Of a stretch of DNA of 64,000 nt, positions 53,474 through 63,000 are shown piece after piece (the stretch's first letter is position 1; each line of letters begins with the position of its first letter). The translations under genes and the position numbers were made by a program. The notes below the pieces were generated by a model. That model did not search any database and had not been told where the DNA came from. It worked only from the letters and a program-made list of their open reading frames with translations. Source of the DNA: Sediminitomix flava (GTDB taxonomy: Bacteria; Bacteroidota; Bacteroidia; Cytophagales; Flammeovirgaceae); contig NZ_QGDO01000005.1 in the NCBI RefSeq assembly GCF_003149185.1, positions 124,001-188,000 of the forward strand, read 5' to 3'.

Positions 53474-54559
53474 TTATTCGGTATAACTTGGGTAGTTTGC
53501 TTCTATTGTGATTTCAAGTTGATCGTTACTAATTAATGGAGTTGTGATCTGAACAGAATTAACTCTAGGAAAAGCATAGTTTTGAGCAGGATCAAAAGGT
53601 GCGTTTCCATCAGAACTATCTGCAATACCAATATTAGCTGTTTCAGAGCCTGTTCCAGTACCAAGGGCAGGAGAGCCTGATTGTAATCTGAAGTTACTCG
53701 CTATGATATCAGAAAGGTTGGAAAAGGAATTTTTTTGAACTAGAAATAAAGGGTTACTATCATTGATATTATCAGTCTGAAGATTGTCACCATTATTGAA
53801 ACTATCTTTAGTTTGATAACATAGGTTATTATAAAAGTGCGATCCTGTCGTGTTATTTATTCCGATTGAATTTCTTTCTTCATAGCCATAGAAAATATTA
53901 TTTGCTAGAAAGACACCATTGATATTTTCTAAAGCTGTTGTATTTAGTGCAAGAACAGGGTTGAAGATATTGTTTTTAATTAAGATACTGCTCCCTTTTG
54001 CATTTGCAATCCTACCTAAAATATTTGTTGAGAAACGAAATTCTGCACTCGGAGAAATGGAAGACCAATTATTAAATACAGTATTTGTGATAATGTTATT
54101 TTGAAAAAGTAAATCTCCTCCAAAGTTCGAGTTAATAGGATAGAAGTCTATTCTTCCAATATAATTGTGCTCAATAATTAATGCTGTAAAATCTGTATTT
54201 GAGCTTCCAAGAGCCTCGAAATACATATTATCTATAAAACAGTTAGCTATAGTAGTTTGATCTGCATCAGGTGAGATTCTAATTTCAGTGATCTTAGAAG
54301 CGAGACCATCATACTGATTCGCATTGTTAAAGTAACCACCACCAATAAGTTTGATCGATTTAGTAATTTCTATTTCGCCATAAGTTGTAGATGATGGATG
54401 TGCGTAAATATAATCACCGCTTTTAGCTTGGTTAATGGCATCTTGCAGATTATCAAAAGTCGCGGGAATATTTGGGTTGTTGCTTACGGTATGTATTTCT
54501 TGGGCAAAAATGGTCGGGATTGTAATAAAGAATATAAATAATAGGTTTAAGCTTCTCAT
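53474..54559 (-). CDS. Secreted parallel beta-helix protein
   Basis: A 361-residue exported protein with signal MRSLNLLFIFFITIPTIFAQ. ATFDNLQDAINQAKSGDYIY with later repeated short rungs (LIIEHNYIGRIDFYP, ILIKNNIFNPVLALN, GVFLANNIFYGYEERN) forms a right-handed beta-helix, similar to pectate-lyase-like surface proteins. There is no T9SS sorting domain; the terminus (SNDQLEITIEANYPSYTE) is short. It may function with the T9SS protein encoded 12 bases downstream; the two are likely cotranscribed. Substrate unknown. Confidence 0.75.
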   Translation of the reverse strand: MRSLNLLFIFFITIPTIFAQEIHTVSNNPNIPATFDNLQDAINQAKSGDYIYAHPSSTTYGEIEITKSIKLIGGGYFNNANQYDGLASKITEIRISPDADQTTIANCFIDNMYFEALGSSNTDFTALIIEHNYIGRIDFYPINSNFGGDLLFQNNIITNTVFNNWSSISPSAEFRFSTNILGRIANAKGSSILIKNNIFNPVLALNTTALENINGVFLANNIFYGYEERNSIGINNTTGSHFYNNLCYQTKDSFNNGDNLQTDNINDSNPLFLVQKNSFSNLSDIIASNFRLQSGSPALGTGTGSETANIGIADSSDGNAPFDPAQNYAFPRVNSVQITTPLISNDQLEITIEANYPSYTE

Positions 54560-54628
54560 GATTTTAGTTTTATGATTCTTAGTAAATCGAAAATAAATTA
54601 GAATAATATAATTTGTTATTGCGTGAAA

Positions 54629-55525
54629 TTACTGATTTAATACCTCAGCAATTTTTATTCCTGTGTTATGTTTAATTCCCTTCAAGTATTCATAAAGGGG
54701 CTTATCAGTTATTTCTACTTGTTTATGAGTTAGAGAGGCGTGCATAAAATGTAGACGTCCATTTTTATGAAATGCAAAGCCAACATGACTAATATCTAAT
54801 CCTTCAATGGAAGTACAAAGTGCGATAATATCTCCATTTTTGATACAATCTTCCACTTCATGTATTTTCTCCTTAGGAATAAAATAATGAAAATCGGAAG
54901 GCTTTTCAGAGTTTTGAGATTCAGCGATAGTATTTTCTATAGTAAGAATGCTATCATATACAATATCGTTTTTTAATGCTGGATAGCTATCTCTGTGTTT
55001 ACTGATGAAATCGATTCGTTCGTCAATATATTCTCCACCACAAGTTTGTGTTCTATTTTTTATAAAACCTTTTTTACTATTATCAGAAAGCCACTCCGTA
55101 TAATAATGAAGTCTGGAGGCATAGCCGTCTAATTTACCATTTCTGTATCTCACTTTTTCTAAACTTTCCGTGAATGCTTCTATCGGATTTTTAGAAGTCG
55201 GAGAGGTAATAGAAAGAGCCAAAGAATATTCTACAAATGTCACACAGTCTTGCCCTTTCAAACATACTCTAAGTTCTTCCGTTTTTCCTTCAAGAGTAGA
55301 TGCTACATAAGGTGTTCCTAAAAATGTTCTAGCGAGTTGGATGACTTCTTCTCCTTTAGGTTTCTCTGCTGGATTTCCAGCATAGTACTCAAGCTTGTTT
55401 TTCCAAGCTTTTTCAAAAAGTAGTGAGTCTTCAGAAGTTATAATCTGAGCTGTTGATTGAAAGGAAATTAATAAAAAGCAGAAAAGCTTACATGTTATAA
55501 AAATATTATTGACTGTTCTTTTCAT
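54629..55525 (-). CDS. DUF1460 amidase-like protein (NlpC/P60-type fold)
   Basis: A 298-residue exported protein with signal (residues 1-26). VIQLARTFLGTPYVASTLEG and QDCVTFVEYSLAL (Cys94 as nucleophile) are typical of DUF1460, an N-acetylmuramoyl-L-alanine amidase-like family. ISHVGFAFHKNGRLHFMHAS supplies the histidine. Probably acts on peptidoglycan or its fragments in the periplasm; the precise bond is not fixed. On the minus strand, 69 bases upstream of the beta-helix gene. Confidence 0.85.
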   Translation of the reverse strand: MKRTVNNIFITCKLFCFLLISFQSTAQIITSEDSLLFEKAWKNKLEYYAGNPAEKPKGEEVIQLARTFLGTPYVASTLEGKTEELRVCLKGQDCVTFVEYSLALSITSPTSKNPIEAFTESLEKVRYRNGKLDGYASRLHYYTEWLSDNSKKGFIKNRTQTCGGEYIDERIDFISKHRDSYPALKNDIVYDSILTIENTIAESQNSEKPSDFHYFIPKEKIHEVEDCIKNGDIIALCTSIEGLDISHVGFAFHKNGRLHFMHASLTHKQVEITDKPLYEYLKGIKHNTGIKIAEVLNQ

Positions 55526-55902
55526 TCTAACTTCAAAATAGATTTCTGATTAAATAAAATCTTTCAAAAGAATCGCACATGATCATATCAATGAATTGAA
55601 ATTGATGAATAACTGAATAAGTGTGACCTTCAGAAGATGTTCATTGTTGTAAAAGTACTAATTCTTAAATAGAACTTTTTAGTATTTGTTTAAGCTTTTC
55701 ATTTTTTGAACTTAAAATTAGAAATAAAGAGTATTAGATAGGTTAGCTGAAATTTGTAAAGAATCATTCCTATTGGTTAAGATTTCATGAAAAAGCTTTT
55801 TAGCCTCACAAATCATTGCATAGCGCTAAAGTCGGTTTTGAATACTAATAGCTATTATACCGTATTGAGATTTATGTGTAATGGAACCAATTGTTAACCT
55901 GA
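55526..55902. other. Non-coding divergent gap
   Basis: 377 bases between the DUF1460 gene and the PorP/SprF gene. I see no open frame, hairpin terminator or repeat. It must hold the promoters of both units. Confidence 0.5.
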
Positions 55903-56979
55903 ATGAAATCATACGCTCTGTTCTACCTATGTTCTAAGTTGAATTCGACTGTTTACCTAGCTATACTATTATTATTGATGACAGTTGGGAAAGTGAAAGC
56001 CCAAGACCCACAGCTAACTCAGTTTTATTCAGCTCCTATATATCTAAACCCTGGCTTTATGGGGGCAACAGGTGATGGTAGAGCAGTGGTGAATTACAGG
56101 AATCAATGGTATAAACTACCAGCCAACTTTCGTACGATGATGGCCTCATTTGATACATATTTTCCTGCAAAAGATATTTCAGTTGGGATGCTACTCAAGA
56201 AAGATGAGTTAGGAGCTAACACTGATCAACCGATAGGTCAGTTTGATGGCGTAATTGGTGCATCGTATTTAGTTCACTTTCATCATAAGGTGAAAATGAG
56301 TTTGGGGCTTCAAGTAGGAGGGGGACAATTTGATTTAAATTATAATCATTTTGTATTCGGAGACCAGCTCTCAACCTTTGGGCATACAGGAAATAATTCG
56401 AAAGAAGAGTTTATCGGTCAGAAAGCTACCTTTCTAGATGTACACACAGGATTTGTATTGTATAGTCCTCACTTTTGGACAGGAATGGCTTTCCATCATG
56501 TAAACAAACCCGAAGTGAATGTGCTAGGAAGTGACTTTGAAGTACCTATGAAGTTTTCGTTGGAATTTGGCTATGTAATTCCATTAGAACATTCTAAGCA
56601 TTATTTCGCTGGGAAGTATAAAAGAAGACGAGTAACTCTTACCATGCACTATAAACATCAAGGTGGAAATGAGCAGCTGAGCATAGGGGTTTACACACAT
56701 TACGACCACCTGATGGCTGGAGTTTGGTACAGAGGATTACCTATAAAAATGATCAATAATAATATCGCCAATAATGATGCAGTAGCCTTTATGGGTGGAG
56801 TGCATTTTGGCTTTACAAAATTTACATACAGCTATGACTTGACTGTTTCAGAATTACCAACAGACCGTGCGGGATCGCATGAAATCTCACTATCATTTAC
56901 ACTAGACTTCAACAAAGATTACAAGAAAAAGCCTCATCATAAAAAGATGTATTTGCCTTGTCCAGTTCCATCTTCTTAA
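55903..56979 (+). CDS. PorP/SprF family type IX secretion outer-membrane protein
   Basis: A 358-residue beta-barrel protein. Signal peptide, then DPQLTQFYSAPIYLNPGFMG (the family N-terminus) and YRNQWYKLPANFRTMMASFD. Strand-rich body with GASYLVHFHHKVKMSLGLQV and GMAFHHVNKPEVN. Members pair with giant adhesin-type substrates in gliding and T9SS (SprF with SprB). Here the partner would be the PKD-repeat protein starting 33 bases downstream; they are likely cotranscribed. Confidence 0.9.
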   Translation: MKSYALFYLCSKLNSTVYLAILLLLMTVGKVKAQDPQLTQFYSAPIYLNPGFMGATGDGRAVVNYRNQWYKLPANFRTMMASFDTYFPAKDISVGMLLKKDELGANTDQPIGQFDGVIGASYLVHFHHKVKMSLGLQVGGGQFDLNYNHFVFGDQLSTFGHTGNNSKEEFIGQKATFLDVHTGFVLYSPHFWTGMAFHHVNKPEVNVLGSDFEVPMKFSLEFGYVIPLEHSKHYFAGKYKRRRVTLTMHYKHQGGNEQLSIGVYTHYDHLMAGVWYRGLPIKMINNNIANNDAVAFMGGVHFGFTKFTYSYDLTVSELPTDRAGSHEISLSFTLDFNKDYKKKPHHKKMYLPCPVPSS

Positions 56980-57012
56980 TCAGAGGTTCAGCTCACTAAA
57001 CGCAGTAATGCT

Positions 57013-60000
57013 ATGAAAAAAAACTTTTTATATATTTTCTTCATTCTTCTCCTTTTTGCAAACCACAATGAGTCGTTTGCCCAGAGATTAGTAGCTGATA
57101 TTTCTGGGACTCAAACTACTTACAATGGATCAAACTCCATAAGTGGTTGTGAGGGAGTTGCAATACAATTCAGTATTGACCCTGAAGGAGGTACAGTAAC
57201 GAATTACTCATGGAATTTGGGTAACGGGAATAGCTCAACACTTGCAAGTCCTTTCGATCAGTATAATGCTACTGGTATTTTTACTGTGACAGCAAACTTT
57301 GATTATAACGGTACACCTACAACTATTACCGCTACTAATTTCATTGAAGTTTTTGATGTTCCTAATGTATCGCTTGAAGCGGATGTGACATCGGGTTGTG
57401 TCGGTACAACAGTCCAATTGGTTGTAGATGACACTACTTATCTTTTTGATGAAGTAACTTACTTAATAGACAATCAGACTTTTCAAGGAGATACGAGTCT
57501 AGCTGGAGCACCTGTTTCTGTGACGCTGAATAATTCTGGTGTTTATGATGTAGACATGCGTGTAATTACTCAAGATGGTTGTGATTTTATTGTAAGTAGA
57601 ACGGGCTATATCACTATCTTAGATGATTTTGATGTAAGTATGTCTATTTCGCAAGAGCTGTTTTGTGGGAATACTGTGACAGTAGACTTTATTGGAGAAG
57701 CTAGAAATGAAAATGGAATGCTTATCAGTAATGATAGTGTCACATATACGTGGGATTTTGGAGATGGAAATACAGCCTCTGGTGATACTGTAAGCCATAC
57801 TTATAATATAGCAGATGGTTTAAGTTTTACGCCATCGGTAGTAGGTAGGATTCAAAATTGTGAAGGAAGTACTACAAACTCTTTAGCTTTAAATCATTAT
57901 ACGATTACGGATGGTTTTGATTTTACACTACCATCGACCAATTGTAATAGTTATGAAATTACGTTTGATCCTTTATTGGATGAAACAACTTTTGCTGGAT
58001 ACCAAATATTATGGGATTTTGGAGATGGGGATAGTCTAGTAGCTAATATTGGGGATAATGTTGTACATGACTTTAGCAATTCAACATTAGGTACAATCAC
58101 AAGAACGGTTAGTATTTCAGTGCTTGGAGTAGATGATAATTCATGTATTTATTCTGAAAATGTAACGATACCACCCGTACCAACTGCAGAAATTGAGATT
58201 GTAACGAATGACCTAAATTTCTGTTCTAACCCTTATTTGGTAAATGTCGAGATTGTAAATACGACAAATCTTAACAACTTTTTCTGGAGAATTCAAGGAG
58301 AAACAACAGAGCAGTTTCATAATCAAGATTCTGTGCAGTTGACGTTATCGAATAGTGGAATGTCGACCATTCAAATTGTTTTTGATTCTGGAGATCCCGC
58401 AACTAATTGTGTTCTTGATGAAATAGATGTAGAAACAGCAGATTTAGATGTGAGCATTTCTGGTGATGATGAAGGATGTGAGCCTTTTGGAGGAACATTA
58501 AATGCTACTGTTGGATGGAATGGGGGAGCGCTTCCCACAGGAATTTCAATTGCTTCTTATGAATGGCAAATCGTGGATTTAAATACTTCAACTGTTATTT
58601 ATTCTGACACCACAACAGTTGACAATCTTAATTTTGCTGGATTAGCATGGGGTGAGTATGAGGCCTTCGTTACTGTGATTTCAGATTCAGTAGGAATGAA
58701 TGCACCTTGTCAAGTTACTTCATCAGCCTTTCCAATCAATGTAGGTGTGGAGCCAACCTTAAGTTTTACAGCTTACCCTGAGCCGAATATTTGTAATAAC
58801 AGTATGGTCACATTTACAAATACTTCAACTGTTCCAGCTGGATACACCATGCCTGTAACGTATGAGTGGAGTGTTTTAAATGACGGTAATTATGTAGCTT
58901 CTACAGACCCAAATGGAAATTTCACAACGATATACAATGGACTCGCTGATGGAACAACTATAGATGTTGCCTTGAGGTCTTATACCAATGGTTGTTATTC
59001 TACAGCATTAGTTGAAGTGGGTATTTTAACAATTGTAGGACCAAATCCGATCATGAGTTTTACAACCGATGCATGTAATCCTACAAGCATAGAGGTAGAT
59101 AATATTTCAACTGGCATGCCATCTAATGGAATGTACATGTGGGATTTTACTTTCAATGATGGCGGAAGTATTTCAACATACTCGACAACAACCTCGAACC
59201 TAACAGAAGACCCAACGGAAAATGGAGACTTTCCAATTTTTGGAAGCTTACCTCAGGGGGATATACCAGCAAGTACAGTTATTGATGTGGACTTAACTAT
59301 TATAGATACAACATCAGTCCCAACAGTTACACCGCCACCATTTTGTGAGGTTACGCAAAGTTTTCAAGCGACTATGCCACCTGCAATACCAACCTTATCA
59401 GTGAGTGTCTCGGATGATTCTGTATGTGTTGGAGAGGGGGTGATTTATACACCTTCAGTAACGAATGCAGTGTCTTACACTTGGTCAATTCAAGGAGACC
59501 AAGCAACTCCAGTAACGATTACAGACTTTTTCTCCACCCCAACAATCAACTTTACTGTTCCTGGGAATTATACAGGAACACTTGATATGATTTTGGCAAA
59601 TGGCTGTTCTTACACAATAACACTTCCTTCAGTAAGAGTAGATGGTGTTAGTTTTGATTTGGATGTACCTACAGCAGCATGTGTGGGAGCAGATGTTGAT
59701 TTTGATTTAACAAACTTTGTAACCTCTTCATCAAGTATAAATTGGTATTGGATTGTAGATACAGATACTGTACAAACTGGTACGGGCACTCCGATTTCCT
59801 CAGTGGATAATTATGTATTTAACAGTTCAAAGATGCCACAATCCGACACTTATGATGTAACACTAGCCGTTGATAATGGCATTTGTACATACTCAAGGAC
59901 TGAACAAATTATAATTACAAAACCAAATGTAGAGTTTACAGGGAATGATGCAGATTATGTGACCTTTGAATATGGCTGTGATGATATTACTACAGAAATC

Positions 60001-63000
60001 GATATTTCACTATCAATGGATGATTTATACAATCCATTTACAGCAACCTTCGATTGGTATATGTACGATACGGGTACAGGCACATCAACTCCAGTAGCTG
60101 CAGCTGTTGGAAATAATTTTGCACCTTTTGAATTTGTCTTAAGTGATGGAATGTATGATTTTATCTTGGTAGTCACTGATGAAAATGGTTGCTCTGACCA
60201 AGATACTGTTTCATTTACTGTTCCTGCCATTCAAGTCACAGAACCAGATTTTACTGTTGATAATAATGTTTTGATGTGTCCTGATTTTGTGAACTTCACA
60301 GATTTAGCGAACGACTTAACAGGAAATACCTTAAGAAGAGAAGTACCTGATGGATTTGGCGGTCTTAAATCTATAGATCCATATTTATGGGAATGGGACT
60401 TTGGAGATGGTATTTTTGTGAATTCTGGAAATGGATCAGTTGCACATTATTATGCTAGACCAGGAACATACCAAGCTAGATTAAGGGTGCGAGATCAATT
60501 AGATGATGGAACAATTTGTATCTCAGATTGGTCTAATTTTCTTACAATTACTGTAGGAGGAACACAAGGGAGTTTTGAGTTTGATAGATATATTGGGTAT
60601 GAATTTTATGATGTAAACACCTTGGATTCTTTAGCTGTAAACTTAACAGCTTTCCCAATCGATGATCCTAATACTGATATCACACAAACGCAATATGTTT
60701 GGGCATCAGGAGATGGACAGTTAGGAACAGATTCAGTTCAGACATTTAAATACATCGTACCAGCAGGAAATAACCAAGTAGTATATACGCCGTCGCTAAC
60801 TTTCAGAGATGAAAATGGTTGTGATTATCCTGCTGATTATTCGGGCAGTCTAACAGTTTTGGATTGTCCAGAGTTTACCGTTTCTGATGTAACCCGATGT
60901 ACATCAGAAGGGCAATTCAGTCTAGATATCACAGATACAAATTTTTCTACTGTAAATATTGATAGTGCAGATTATACTTATAACTCCACACTTCACTACC
61001 AATGGTCAGTGAATGGAACGGCTGTTTCAAGTGCTGATGGTGGGGATTTACCTACTGTTACAATTAATTTTGGTGATGCTGCAACCGCAGCAACAAACCC
61101 TTGGATTGTAGATCCTGATGATACACCAAAAGTCTACTCTGTTCGAGTGTGGATAGAAGCGGACTATACAGATAAAAATGATGCAACTAACAATATTACA
61201 GGTGAGGTAGTTTGTGAGCAAGTACAAAGCTTTAATGTTGACTATGATCCTAACCCTGTAGCTTTCTTCCAAGTTACAAATGCTATCACAAACCGTTGTG
61301 AAGGAACGGTTTTAAACTTAGATGCTTCGGGGACCAACTTTGCGCCTTTTACAGGAACTTCAATAGCTACTTATGAGTGGGATTTAGATAATGATGGTGC
61401 TTACGATGATGCAACAGGAGTCTCTGTAAATAATAACTTTGGAGCAGCTGGTTTTTATATGGTAGGACTTCGAGTGACCTCAGATGAAGGATGTCAGCAT
61501 ATTTTCCAAGATCAATTGGTAGTGACTCCTATACCTGTGGCTGATTTTACATATCAGAATGTGTGTGGCAGTTATGGCATTCAGTTTACAGATCTTTCAT
61601 CGGTAACGGATATAGATAGCGATGAAATTGATACATGGGAATGGGATTTTGATAATGATGGTACTTATGATACGACCTACACCACTTTCGCCTCAACAAT
61701 TACTTATGATTACCAAGCAGCAGGGAAGTCATTAGATCAGCAATACAATGTTAGTCTTCGGGTTACTACAAATAAGAATTGTACGCATACTTATTCGTTG
61801 ACAAACATCCCTGTTTACTTTTTTAATCTTCCTGTAATGGATTTTGTAGCTGAGAGACAAGCTGACAATTTACCATTAGAAGCCTGTGTGGGTGAAGACT
61901 TTTTAATCACGAATAACACCACAATTGATAATTCTAACCTTTCAAGTTTTATTCCGCCATTAACTGCGAGTACGAATGAAATTGTGAGATTTGAATGGGA
62001 TTTTGGAGATGGAAATACTTCTGTTGTAACCAATAGAAATCCATTCACACATCAATACACAGCAGCAGGTACTTATACGATATCTTTAACTGCCGTAACG
62101 GAAAGAAATTGTGCGACTATTTTACAAAAAGATGTTGAAGTACATGAATTTCCAAACTTAGCTATCGAATCGAATTTTACTGAAGGAAGTGATTTTAGAA
62201 AAATTATTTGTGAAGGGAGTGGGACAATCTCACCAAGAGCAGGAAGTGCTTTGAATGCAAATTTTGATTATTTGTGGACAATTCAACAAGTTAATGGAGG
62301 AGCAGCAAATGTCAGTGTAGGAAATACTTTCAACACACACTCTTTTGATGTAAATGCGGTTAGCTACGATTCGGGTTCAAGATTTCTTGAAGTAGGTTTT
62401 GATTTGGTGGTAATTGATACCTCTGAAAATTCTAATTGTACAATAACCTTAAGTGATTCAGTATATATTTATAGAGATCCAGATATTTTATTTGCGGACT
62501 CAATTGGGGTTTCTGACTGTGATACATCTTATACCATCATGCCGCTTGGTACAGAAGTCGTTAATGGCTATACCTATCAATGGAGTAATGTACCTGGTAG
62601 TATGTCAGGAGGAGTAGTTACATCTGGATCTTCCAATAATCAGGATTATTATACTGAGGTAACGAGTTTTGACCCAGATAGTGCACATGCTCAAATGCGA
62701 TATGCTCTTAGGGTAAGAAATGATGGAAGTTTTAAAGGAATAAATACGGGTTGTGATGATAGAGATTCAGTAACAGTACACTTTTTCCGTACACCAGAAA
62801 TTACAAATCAAGACTCATTGTTCTGTGCTCTTGTGAATGACACCTTACAGTTTACACCATTTGATACAGAAAATATTGTTGATTTCACAAATGTATGGTC
62901 AGAAACAACTGCGCCAACTGGAGGTGCAGTGGATTATTTAGATTTGAATGTTCAGAACCTAGAGATTGAACCTACCGCATTTGATAACAGTAGTACAAAA